From the NCBI GenBank assembly GCA_017307205.1, contig JAFKGN010000167.1, forward strand, positions 1-48,297: DNA of 48,297 nucleotides. Reading direction: 5' to 3'. Both the position numbers and the translations under genes were made by a program. This DNA is from Caulobacterales bacterium (GTDB lineage: Bacteria > Pseudomonadota > Alphaproteobacteria > Caulobacterales > Caulobacteraceae). Of this stretch, positions 7,677-15,981 are shown piece after piece (positions within the stretch are counted from its first letter, which is position 1; each line of letters starts with the position of its first letter). Below the pieces are notes generated by a model. It made no database searches and was not told the origin of the DNA. It worked only from the letters and a program-made list of their open reading frames with translations.

Positions 7677-9064
7677 GCGCGCAGCCGCGTCAGGCTGGCG
7701 ACGGCCGCCATCGCCGCGATCACCGCACCGATGCCAAGCGCCAGCGTCGTGGGGCTCGGCTGGCCGACGTGGAACAGCACCGCCATGCCGACCGCGCCGC
7801 TGGTCTGGCCGAGCAGGCGCGCGGTGGCGAGCATGCCGCCCGCGCCGCCGCTGCGGTTGCGTGGGGCCGCCGAGACGATGGTGCGGTTGTTGGGCGACTG
7901 GAAGAAGCCGAAGCCGACGCCGCAAAGCGCCATCCGCCAGATGATGTCGAGGTCGCTGGCCCCGGCCGGCAGCATGGCGAGCAGGGCCAGGCCGAGGGCG
8001 AAGGCGCCGAGCCCGATGGCGCCCAGAAGTCCCGCTGGATAGCGGTCCGACAGTCGCCCGGCGATGGGGGCGGCGATGCCCACGGCGATGGGCCAGGGGG
8101 TCATCAGGAGGCCGGTGGCGACCGCGTCGCGACCCATCAGGCCCTGGAAGAAGAAGGGCAGGGCGACGAGGCCCAGCATCTGGGCCGAGAACGAGATGAT
8201 CGAGGTGAGGATCGACAGGCGGAAGATGCGGATCTTCAGCAGGTCGATCGGCACCATTGGCGCCGTCTGACCCAGGGCGCGGCGGACCAGCAGGGCTGCG
8301 GCGACAGCCCCGATGACCAGCGCGGGCAGGGCGGGCAAGAGGCCGTCGCGGGCGAACCGCTCGGCGCCGAGGATCAGGCCGCCGAAGGCCAGGGCGTTGA
8401 GGATGGCCGAGGGGAAGTCGAGCGGCGCCCGCGAGCCTTCGATGTGCGGCAGGGCGCGGGAAGCCACGAGGATGGCCAGGAGGCCGATGGGCACGTTGAC
8501 GGCGAACAGCCACTGCCAGCCGGCGACGGACAGGATGGCGGAGGCGACAGTTGGCCCGGCGGCGCTGGCGATGGAGATGACCACCGCGTTCAGGCCGATG
8601 CCGCGACCAAGCAGGCGGGTCGGGTAGATGTGCCGCACCAGGGCGGCGTTGATGCTCATGACGCCCGCCGCGCCGAGGCCCTGGATAATGCGCGAGACGA
8701 TCAGCAGCGGCAGGGTGTGAGAGAGGGCGCAGGCGAGAGAGCCGACCGTGAACAGGGTCAGGCCCGCTAGGTAGACTTTCCGATAGCCGATCTTGTCGCC
8801 GAGCGAGGCCAGCGGCAGCAGGGCGGCGGTGATCGCCAGCTGGTAGGCGTTGATGATCCAGATCGAGGCGGCCGGATCGGCGCCCAGCTCGCGCCCGATG
8901 GTCGGCAAGGCCACGTTGGCGATGGCCCCGTCGAGCACCGCCATGCCGATGGCCAGCCACACGGCCAGGACGGCGAAGTAGCGCTGCGGCTTGGGCAGGC
9001 CGTCCGCCTCGGGCGGCGCGAGCGGCGGCCCCACGGGCGGATCGGGATCGACGACTAGACTCAC
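7673..9064 (-). CDS. MFS transporter, DHA2-like drug/solute exporter
   Basis: A 463-residue polytopic membrane protein of the major facilitator superfamily. The first helix carries MAVLDGAIANVALPTI, similar to the LDxTIVNVALP motif of DHA2 exporters, and the loop 2-3 motif is LGDKIGYRKVYL. Roughly 12-14 hydrophobic segments are seen. The start is GTG at 9064, preceded by AGGAGG eight bases upstream; no better in-frame ATG lies before the first helix. It is probably a proton-coupled exporter, but the substrate cannot be told and no adjacent regulator is seen. Confidence 0.85.
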   Translation of the reverse strand: MSLVVDPDPPVGPPLAPPEADGLPKPQRYFAVLAVWLAIGMAVLDGAIANVALPTIGRELGADPAASIWIINAYQLAITAALLPLASLGDKIGYRKVYLAGLTLFTVGSLACALSHTLPLLIVSRIIQGLGAAGVMSINAALVRHIYPTRLLGRGIGLNAVVISIASAAGPTVASAILSVAGWQWLFAVNVPIGLLAILVASRALPHIEGSRAPLDFPSAILNALAFGGLILGAERFARDGLLPALPALVIGAVAAALLVRRALGQTAPMVPIDLLKIRIFRLSILTSIISFSAQMLGLVALPFFFQGLMGRDAVATGLLMTPWPIAVGIAAPIAGRLSDRYPAGLLGAIGLGAFALGLALLAMLPAGASDLDIIWRMALCGVGFGFFQSPNNRTIVSAAPRNRSGGAGGMLATARLLGQTSGAVGMAVLFHVGQPSPTTLALGIGAVIAAMAAVASLTRLRA

Positions 9065-9168
9065 GCGCTGGCCTCCTGCGCGGCAGGTAGCACACCGCGA
9101 TGGCGGATTCAGGTTGCTGAACGAAGACGTCTTGTCATCTTTCCGCCCTCATCCGAACTCCACCTTGG

Positions 9169-9176
9169 CTATAACA
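9169..9176 (+). promoter_or_regulatory. -10 element matching the Caulobacter housekeeping consensus
   Basis: GCTATAAC fits the Caulobacter sigma-73 -10 consensus GCTANAWC exactly. It lies 21 bases upstream of the GTG at 9197. I cannot find a convincing -35 at the right distance. Confidence 0.4.
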
Positions 9177-9196
9177 GCAGCGGCAAGCGGCGGACC

Positions 9197-9850
9197 GTGG
9201 CGCGAAGACGACGCCTGAAACCCTGGACGGTCGCCGTTCCCCTGGCGGCAGGGATCAATCTGGCCCTGCTCGCCTTGCTGGCCTTCACGCCGGAACCCGC
9301 GCCGGTCGAGGTCTATGATCCCGTCGTCGTCGCCTTCGAACTGTCGCCGCGCGAGAACCGCGTCCGGCCGCGCAATCTCGTCCGCCGCGCGGGCGCCGCC
9401 CCATCCAACCGCGCGCCATTGCCGGCCCTGCCCTCGATCCTGCCGCCCGTAGACGAGACGGAGGGTGATGCACCGACCGGTTCGTGGATCGATCCCGAGT
9501 GGCGGGTCAATCGCGGCGCCTGGGACGGCGGCTTTTCCGCCGGGCCCGGCCAGCTCGACCTGCGACAGGCGCTGAGGGCCCGCGCGGCGTGCCTGTCGAA
9601 CGCGCCTCTGACCGCCGAGGAGCGGGAGCGTTGCCGGGGCTTCTGGGACGAGGCGGCGGCGCGCGGAACGGCGCGGGGCGTGCCGCGAGCGCTGAACCTC
9701 GATCCGCGCGGCGACTATCGCGAGGAGGCCGAGCCCTATCTGCAGCGGATGCCGACCAACGGCTGCAAGCCGAGGGCGGGCGGCACTCCGCAGCCGCAGT
9801 TCGGCAACCAGGGCGTCGCCGCCGGGATCACCTGCGCCTTCCAGTTCTGA
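9197..9850 (+). CDS. Hypothetical single-span membrane protein
   Basis: A 217-residue protein starting at GTG 9197. Basic residues (ARRRRLKPW) precede one transmembrane helix at about residues 11-29, and the rest looks periplasmic. A proline- and arginine-rich linker is followed by a C-terminal half with four cysteines (RAACLSN, ERCRGFW, NGCKPR, ITCAFQF) that could form disulphides. The anchor plus proline-rich stem recalls TonB-like or envelope-spanning proteins, but I see no diagnostic TonB C-terminal motif. Family not recognised. Confidence 0.65.
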   Translation: MARRRRLKPWTVAVPLAAGINLALLALLAFTPEPAPVEVYDPVVVAFELSPRENRVRPRNLVRRAGAAPSNRAPLPALPSILPPVDETEGDAPTGSWIDPEWRVNRGAWDGGFSAGPGQLDLRQALRARAACLSNAPLTAEERERCRGFWDEAAARGTARGVPRALNLDPRGDYREEAEPYLQRMPTNGCKPRAGGTPQPQFGNQGVAAGITCAFQF

Positions 9851-9852
9851 GC

Positions 9853-10350
9853 CTACGGCCCGCAGGTCCAGCGGCCCTCGAAGGTCTGGCTCGCGCCGTT
9901 GTTGGGCCGGGCATAGGTGAGCGCCGCCGGGCGCGGCGGGGACTCGCCGCCGCCGATGGCCGGGCCCTTGATGGCGACGGTCAGGGTCTTGTCGGGTCCG
10001 GTAAAGGTCGCCCCGCCGGTTATGCCGTCATAGCCGCCGGGCGCGGTCAGGCGGTCGATGGCGACCGAGGATTTCGCAAGGGCCTGGGCAGGAGCCGTCG
10101 AGCCGACGTCGCCCTTGGCCAGCAGCACCAGGTCGCCCTGGGCGTTGGTGAAACTGCAGCCGAGCTCGCCGGCGAGCGGATGCTCGGTGATGTCGCCTTC
10201 GGTCAGCGGCGCCAGCGAGACGATGGTGGTGTCCATCCTCGGCGCGGCCTCCTCGACCAGCCGCTTTTCGCGCCGCTCCGGCGGATCAGTGCAGGCGGCG
10301 AGGGCCAGGATGGCGAGGGGGACGACCGCGAGGGGGCGGGCTGCAGGCAT
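9853..10350 (-). CDS. Hypothetical lipoprotein
   Basis: A 165-residue protein with a lipoprotein signal ending in LALAAC at about residue 20. The mature part has two further cysteines, one in LGCSFTN and one at the C-terminus (GRWTCGP), spaced as if to form one disulphide in a small beta-rich domain. It faces the 9197 gene tail to tail with a two-base gap, and an unrelated secreted protein gene lies 67 bases upstream on the same strand. I do not recognise the family and propose no function. Confidence 0.65.
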   Translation of the reverse strand: MPAARPLAVVPLAILALAACTDPPERREKRLVEEAAPRMDTTIVSLAPLTEGDITEHPLAGELGCSFTNAQGDLVLLAKGDVGSTAPAQALAKSSVAIDRLTAPGGYDGITGGATFTGPDKTLTVAIKGPAIGGGESPPRPAALTYARPNNGASQTFEGRWTCGP

Positions 10351-10417
10351 GGCGGGCTCCTGTCTTGCCGCAACGACTACGCGTCGCGGGCGGAGCCGGT
10401 TCCTCCCAAATGGAGAC

Positions 10418-10831
10418 CTAGCGCTGGGTCGGGCGGCGAAGGTCGACGTAGGCCACGTCGCCGGTCCAGCCTTCCGCCGTGGCCTCGGCGGTGTGCACCA
10501 CCTCGGCGGTCAGGCCGTCGTCATAGCCGATGACGATGCAGTGCTGGTTGGCCCGGGCGTAGCCGGCCGAGGTCGCGGGGTCGCAGGGGCCGGAGCTGAC
10601 GATACGTTCGGGGCGAAGCGCGGCCAGCACGGTGATGCACAAGCCGTTCATGCTCGTGTCGCAGTCGTACTTGAACACCCGCTGCATCTCGACCCCGCCA
10701 TCGGCCATCCGCACCGTCAGGAAGGTGGCGACGCCGGTGGGATCGGGGTCGACGAAGTCCTGCGCCGAAGCGCCGGAGGTCAGGGCGAGGACGGCGGCCG
10801 CCGCCAGCAGCGAGGTACGCAACACCGACAA
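10418..10831 (-). CDS. Hypothetical secreted protein
   Basis: A 137-residue protein with a clear Sec signal peptide (residues 1-23, cleavage after ASA, mature start QDFVDP). The mature region has four cysteines (YDCDTS, GLCITV, GPCDPA, QHCIVI), probably two disulphides in the periplasm. It begins five bases after the stop of the ABC exporter gene, so it is probably translated from the same transcript. No known domain is recognised. Confidence 0.65.
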   Translation of the reverse strand: MSVLRTSLLAAAAVLALTSGASAQDFVDPDPTGVATFLTVRMADGGVEMQRVFKYDCDTSMNGLCITVLAALRPERIVSSGPCDPATSAGYARANQHCIVIGYDDGLTAEVVHTAEATAEGWTGDVAYVDLRRPTQR

Positions 10832-10836
10832 GACCC

Positions 10837-12708
10837 CTACGCCGCCTCGTCGCCGAACTGCAGCTTGGCGAGGCGGGCGTAGAGGCCGCCGCGCGCCACC
10901 AGCTCGTGGTGGGTGCCCTGCTCGGCCACGCGGCCGTCCTCCATGACCACGATGCGGTCGGCGCGCAGGACGGTGGCCAGGCGGTGGGCGATCACCAGGG
11001 TGGTGCGGCCTTCCATGGCGGTGTCGAGCGCCATCTGCACCAGGCGCTCGTTCTCGGCGTCGAGGGCGCTGGTGGCTTCGTCGAGCAGCAGCACCGGGGC
11101 GTCGCGCACCAGGGCGCGGGCGATGGCCAGGCGTTGGCGCTGGCCCCCGGATAGGGTCTTGGCCCGCTCGCCGACGGCGGTGTCAAAACCTTCGGGCAGG
11201 GCTTCCACGAAGCCGGTCGCCTGGGCGGCGTCGGCGGCGGCGCGGATGGCGTCCTTGTCGGCGTCCTCGCGGCCGAAGCGGATGTTGTCGGCGGCCGAGC
11301 CGGAGAACAACGAGGCCTCCTGGGCGACCAGGGCCAGGCGTGAGCGCACCTCGACCGGATCGGCGGTCTTCAGATCGACGCCGTCGATGGCCACGGCGCC
11401 CGACTGCGGATCATAGAAGCGAAGCAGCAGGCGGAAGACCGTGCTCTTGCCGGCGCCGGAGGGGCCGACCAGGGCCACCGTCTCGCCTGGCTGCACCACG
11501 AGGTCGAAGCCGTTGAGAGCCGGCAGGTCCGGGCGGCCGGGATAGGCGAAGGTGACGCCCGCGAAAGCCACCTGGCCGCGCGGCGGCGAGGGCAGGGCGA
11601 CGGGGTTGGCGGGGGCGGCGATGTTGGGCCGGCTGTCGAGCAGCTCGCCGATGCGCTCCATGGCGCCGGCCGCCTTCTGCACGTCGCCCCAGGTCTCGCC
11701 GAGGGCGCCGACCGAGCCGGCCGCCATCACGGACAGGAAGGCGAACTGGATCAGGGCGCCCCAGCTCATCTGACCGTTGAGGCCGGCGTGCACGCCCAGC
11801 CAGAAGACGGCGACGACGCCGCCGAACACCAGGCCGATGATCGCCGCCGTCATCAGCGCGCGAGCGGTCATCCGCTTGAGAGAGGTCTCGAAGGCCAGGT
11901 TCACGGCGGTCCCGAAGCGGGCGGCGCCGGAGGCTTCGCGGCCGAAGGCTTGCACGGTCTCCAGGGCGTCCAGCGTCTCGCCGGCCTGGCCGACGGCGTC
12001 GGCGAAGCGGTCCTGGCTGATGGCGGTGAGCTTCCGCACCTTCTTGCCGAAGATGAAGATCGGGGCGAGCACAAAGGGGATCAGCAGCAGGACCAGGCCC
12101 GTCAGGTGCGGGCTGACCACGATCATCACCACCAGGGCGCCGATCAGGCCGAGCAGGTTGCGCAGCGCCACCGAGATCGAGGTCGACAGCAGGTTCTCGA
12201 CGATCTGCACGTCGGTGGTCAGGCGCGACAGCACCTCGCCGGTGCGGGTCTTCAGGAAGAAGGCCGGGTCGAGGCCGAGGATGTGGCGGTAGAGGGCGAT
12301 CCGCAGGTCGGCGACGACGCGCTCGCCCAGCTTGGTGACGAAGAAATAGCGCAGGGCCGAGGAGGCGGCGAGGCAGAGGGCGGCGACGCCCAGCAGCATG
12401 AACCACGGATCGACGGCCGCCGCGGTGATGCCCGAGCCGCCGGTGGACGCCTTGGTGATCTGGTCGACCAGCACGCGCACGGCGCCGGAGAGGCCCAGCA
12501 TCGAGCCGGTGGCGGTCAGCAGGAAGACCAGCGCCCCGAAGGCGTCGCCCTTGTGCGAGGCGACGAAGGGGATCAGGCGGCCCAGGCTTTTGACGTTACG
12601 GCTCTTGCCGCGGCGTCCGGAGGCGTCTTCGAGTCCTTGAGCCACGGCGGCGCCCGCGCCCGGCCGATCGCGCACGTCGTGTCGCTGGCCTTGATCCGTC
12701 TGACTCAT
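10837..12708 (-). CDS. MsbA-like ABC exporter (fused permease and ATPase)
   Basis: A 623-residue half-transporter, a homodimeric export pump of the MsbA/multidrug type. The N-terminal half (about 45-330) has six transmembrane helices. The C-terminal ATPase has Walker [11 protein letters not shown]-loop LVAQEASLF, signature LSGGQRQR, Walker [13 protein letters not shown] and the H-loop histidine in IAHRLAT. A 40-residue polar N-terminal extension is unusual but has an ATG and no better internal start. It resembles the alphaproteobacterial MsbA-related subgroup. The substrate could be lipid or drug; I cannot choose. It is divergent from rpmE. Confidence 0.93.
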   Translation of the reverse strand: MSQTDQGQRHDVRDRPGAGAAVAQGLEDASGRRGKSRNVKSLGRLIPFVASHKGDAFGALVFLLTATGSMLGLSGAVRVLVDQITKASTGGSGITAAAVDPWFMLLGVAALCLAASSALRYFFVTKLGERVVADLRIALYRHILGLDPAFFLKTRTGEVLSRLTTDVQIVENLLSTSISVALRNLLGLIGALVVMIVVSPHLTGLVLLLIPFVLAPIFIFGKKVRKLTAISQDRFADAVGQAGETLDALETVQAFGREASGAARFGTAVNLAFETSLKRMTARALMTAAIIGLVFGGVVAVFWLGVHAGLNGQMSWGALIQFAFLSVMAAGSVGALGETWGDVQKAAGAMERIGELLDSRPNIAAPANPVALPSPPRGQVAFAGVTFAYPGRPDLPALNGFDLVVQPGETVALVGPSGAGKSTVFRLLLRFYDPQSGAVAIDGVDLKTADPVEVRSRLALVAQEASLFSGSAADNIRFGREDADKDAIRAAADAAQATGFVEALPEGFDTAVGERAKTLSGGQRQRLAIARALVRDAPVLLLDEATSALDAENERLVQMALDTAMEGRTTLVIAHRLATVLRADRIVVMEDGRVAEQGTHHELVARGGLYARLAKLQFGDEAA

Positions 12709-12735
12709 ACCGTCCCCACTCTGGCCGTCCCACGC

Positions 12736-12764
12736 TTGCTAAGATCGCGCCCGTTCTGTATAGG
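12736..12764 (+). promoter_or_regulatory. Putative rpmE promoter
   Basis: TTGCTA (12736-12741), 17 bases, then TATAGG (12759-12764): each hexamer matches four of six consensus bases at ideal spacing. Predicted transcription starts near 12770, leaving a leader of about 74 bases before rpmE. Confidence 0.5.
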
Positions 12765-12769
12765 CGCGG

Positions 12770-12843
12770 ACCTTCCGGCCCGCCCTTCGTTGGGCGGGTC
12801 GTTCTATTCTCCAACACCGCCCTTAAGTCGGTTGGACCGCGAC
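12770..12843 (+). promoter_or_regulatory. Structured rpmE leader: terminator-like hairpin plus ribosome-site-sequestering hairpin
   Basis: Hairpin 1 pairs CCCGCCC (12779-12785) with GGGCGGG (12792-12798) around a TTCGTT loop, followed by the T-rich TCGTTCTATTCT. Hairpin 2 pairs TCCAAC (12810-12815) with GTTGGA (12831-12836); its right arm contains the only GGA ribosome-binding candidate, seven bases before the ATG. Leaders upstream of L31 genes are known cis-regulators in several other bacterial groups, so an autoregulatory role is plausible but inferred. Confidence 0.45.
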
Positions 12844-13068
12844 ATGAAACAAGACACCCATCCCGACTACCACTTCATCACCGTGGTGCGTCCCAACGGC
12901 GACACTTTCCAGACCCGTTCGACCTACGGCAAGGAAGGCGCGACGCTGTCGCTGGATATCGATCCGACGACGCACCCGGCCTGGACCGGCGGCAACCAGA
13001 CGCTTCTGGACCGTGGCGGCCGCGTTTCGCGCTTCAACGCCAAGTTCGGCGCCTTCACCAAGAAGTAG
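12844..13068 (+). CDS. rpmE: 50S ribosomal protein L31
   Basis: A 74-residue ribosomal protein L31 of the large subunit's central protuberance, contributing to an inter-subunit bridge. It begins [15 protein letters not shown] and keeps [12 protein letters not shown] near the C-terminus. It contains no cysteine, so it is the zinc-free (C-minus) form by sequence, and its iron/zinc status cannot regulate it through a ribbon. The frame is open far upstream, but that part overlaps the opposing ABC gene and is not coding. The start is chosen by homology. Its leader is structured; argB follows 26 bases later. Confidence 0.95.
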   Translation: MKQDTHPDYHFITVVRPNGDTFQTRSTYGKEGATLSLDIDPTTHPAWTGGNQTLLDRGGRVSRFNAKFGAFTKK

Positions 13069-13094
13069 AAGCCTTCGCGTAGGAGTCCGGCGCC

Positions 13095-14018
13095 ATGACG
13101 GACGACGAGATCGAAGAAGCCGGCTGGGGCTCCGCCAAGACCCTGGCCGAGGCGCTGCCGTATATCCAGCGCTATGACCGCGAAACCGTGGTCATCAAGT
13201 ACGGCGGCCACGCCATGGGCGCGGAGGCGACGGCGAAGTTGTTCGCCGCCGATTCCGTGCTGCTCAAGCTGCTTGGCCTGCATCCGGTCGTGGTGCACGG
13301 CGGCGGCCCGCAGATCAGCCGCATGCTCGATAAGGCCGGCGTGAAGTCGAGCTTCGTCGACGGTCTGCGCGTGACCGACGAGGCCACCATGGAAGTGGCC
13401 GAGATGGTGCTGTCCGGCGCCATCAACAAGGAAATCGCCAACTGGATCACCCTGGCCGGCCGTGAGGCCGACGTGCGGGGCGTGGGCCTGTCGGGCAAGG
13501 ACGCCCGGCTGATCACCGTGGTCAAGGCGACGCGCACCAAGCGCGACCCGGAAAGCCAGATCGAACAGGTGGTCGACCTCGGCTTCGTGGGTGAGCCGAC
13601 CCAGATCGATCCGCGCCTGATCGAGAGCCTGATCTATGACGAGAAGACCGACTATGTGCCGGTCATCGCCCCGATCGGCGTCTCTGAAGACGGCGAGACC
13701 TACAACATCAACGCCGACACCGTGGCCGGCGCCCTGGCCGGCGCCCTGCGCGCCAAGCGCATGCTGCTGCTGACCGACGTGGCCGGCGTGCTCGACGAGA
13801 ACAAGCAGCTGATCCGTCAGTGCACGGTCTCCGAGGCCAAGGCGCTGATCGACAGCGGCGTCGCCTCGGGCGGCATGATCCCCAAGCTGGAGACGGCCAT
13901 CGCGGCGGTCGAAAGCGGCGTCGAGGCGGTGGTCATCCTCGACGGCCGGCGTCCGCACGCCCTGCTGGTCGAGTTGTTCACCGAGCACGGCGCGGGCACG
14001 CTGATCTGCGCCGGCTGA
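13095..14018 (+). CDS. argB: Acetylglutamate kinase
   Basis: Second step of arginine synthesis: it phosphorylates N-acetyl-L-glutamate with ATP in the cytoplasm. It is an amino-acid-kinase fold of 307 residues. [10 protein letters not shown] (about 32-41) is the phosphate-binding loop, [13 protein letters not shown] binds substrate, and [11 protein letters not shown] and [13 protein letters not shown] are typical later motifs. The N-terminal helix of about 30 residues before the kinase core resembles that of arginine-inhibited hexameric enzymes, suggesting feedback control; this is inference. It overlaps the HAD gene by one base (TGATG). Confidence 0.95.
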   Translation: MTDDEIEEAGWGSAKTLAEALPYIQRYDRETVVIKYGGHAMGAEATAKLFAADSVLLKLLGLHPVVVHGGGPQISRMLDKAGVKSSFVDGLRVTDEATMEVAEMVLSGAINKEIANWITLAGREADVRGVGLSGKDARLITVVKATRTKRDPESQIEQVVDLGFVGEPTQIDPRLIESLIYDEKTDYVPVIAPIGVSEDGETYNINADTVAGALAGALRAKRMLLLTDVAGVLDENKQLIRQCTVSEAKALIDSGVASGGMIPKLETAIAAVESGVEAVVILDGRRPHALLVELFTEHGAGTLICAG

Positions 14019-14694
14019 TGCCGGACACGCTATCCAGCGCCGACCTGCGTCACGTCGATCACTGGCTGTTCGATCTCGACGACACCCTCTATCCGGCCGA
14101 GACCGAGCTGATGGACCTGATCCGCGAGCGGATCGGCGCCTTCATCGTCAAGGTCACCGGCCTGCCGTGGGAAGAGGCCAGCCAGCTGCAGCGCGGCTGG
14201 CTGCTGCAGCATGGGGCGACGCTGCCCGGCGTGCTGGTCGACTACGACATCGCCCCGGCCGAGTTCCTCGACTTCGTGCACGACGTGCCGCTCGACAAGG
14301 TGCCGCGCGATCCCGAGCTCGACGCCATTCTGAACATCCTGCCGGGCCGCAAATACGTGTTCACCAACGGCTCGGCCGCCCACGCCGAGCGGCTGCTCGA
14401 CCACATCGGCATCGCCGACCGCTTCGAGGGCGTCTTCCACCTCGAGGCCGCCGACCTGATCCCCAAGCCGCATCCGCAGACCTACGCCAAGATGATCGCC
14501 CACTTCGGCATCGCGCCGACGGCCAGCGTCTTCTTCGAGGACAGCGAGAAGAATCTGGAACACGCGGCCGAGCTTGGTATGACCACCGTCCTGGTCGGGC
14601 CGCACGCCGAGCGGTCCACCGCGCCTCACGTCCAGTACCGGACGCACCATCTGACGCCGTTCCTGCGAGCGGCCGCTGTTAAGGAGCTCGCCCG

Positions 14695-14698
<4 letters not shown>
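14018..14698 (+). CDS. HAD-family pyrimidine 5'-nucleotidase-like phosphatase
   Basis: A 226-residue haloacid-dehalogenase hydrolase. Motif I is FDLDDTLYP (nucleophile D in DxDxT), motif [10 protein letters not shown], the lysine is in KPHPQTY and motif III is FFEDSEKNL. The sequence resembles the SDT1/pyrimidine 5'-nucleotidase group. The start ATG overlaps the argB stop and its own stop overlaps dapD (ATGA), giving a tightly coupled three-gene block. Its place between arginine and lysine biosynthetic genes does not reveal the substrate; nucleotide salvage or metabolite repair are both possible. Confidence 0.88.
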
Positions 14699-15540
<842 letters not shown>

Positions 15541-15550
15541 CCATCATCTC

Positions 15551-15577
15551 GCAGTCGCGAAACTTTTTCGCGTCTGC
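15551..15577 (+). terminator. Hairpin terminator after dapD
   Basis: GCAGTCGCGAAA (15551-15562) pairs with TTTCGCGTCTGC (15566-15577) around CTT, a 12-bp stem with one mismatch. It begins 11 bases past the dapD stop. The following bases are only partly T-rich. Confidence 0.55.
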
Positions 15578-15649
15578 GGTGTTATTGCTGCGCCGCGGCG
15601 CCAAACCTGCTGTATAGTTTCCAAAGTGTTTCAGTTCGGAGCAGGTACG

Positions 15650-15865
15650 ATGTTCGTCGTCGAAGCGTTGGAGCAGGGCTTCATGGGCAAGCGGGCGCGT
15701 CTGCGCGCTCTGGGCGCCGATGGCTCCGCTGAGTTCGTCGCGGCCGAAGACGGCGCCTGGGCCAACCACCTGCGCACGCCGCTGGTCGAAGGTCAGCAGG
15801 TCACTGTGATCCTTCCGGCCAAGCTGAAGATCGAAGTCGGCCAGGCGCTCGCGATCGCCGGCTAA
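15650..15865 (+). CDS. Small hypothetical protein
   Basis: A 71-residue protein starting MFVVEALEQGFMGKRARL. I chose ATG 15650 because GGAG lies just upstream (15638-15641); a GTG at 15626 would add eight residues with no ribosome-binding site. The composition suggests a compact beta-rich domain with no signal peptide, membrane helix or cysteine. It is preceded by the dapD terminator and followed 116 bases later by the GGDEF-EAL gene. Not recognised; the length and strands could suit a small PilZ-like or SH3-like barrel, but I see no RxxxR/DxSxxG PilZ signature. Confidence 0.6.
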   Translation: MFVVEALEQGFMGKRARLRALGADGSAEFVAAEDGAWANHLRTPLVEGQQVTVILPAKLKIEVGQALAIAG

Positions 15866-15981
15866 GGCCGGCTTCCAGGCCGCCATGGATAGCGAACTGC
15901 GGCGTTTCGACGCCCGTTTCGCGTAACAGCGGCTTTTTAACCAGTTTTGACGATCCTGCCCAAAACGGGGTGGGAAACGTC

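Noticed and set aside
15937..15952. TTAACCAG-like CtrA half-site upstream of the GGDEF-EAL gene
   Set aside because: The second half would have to be TTGA at six bases rather than TTAA at seven, so it is not a credible full CtrA box.
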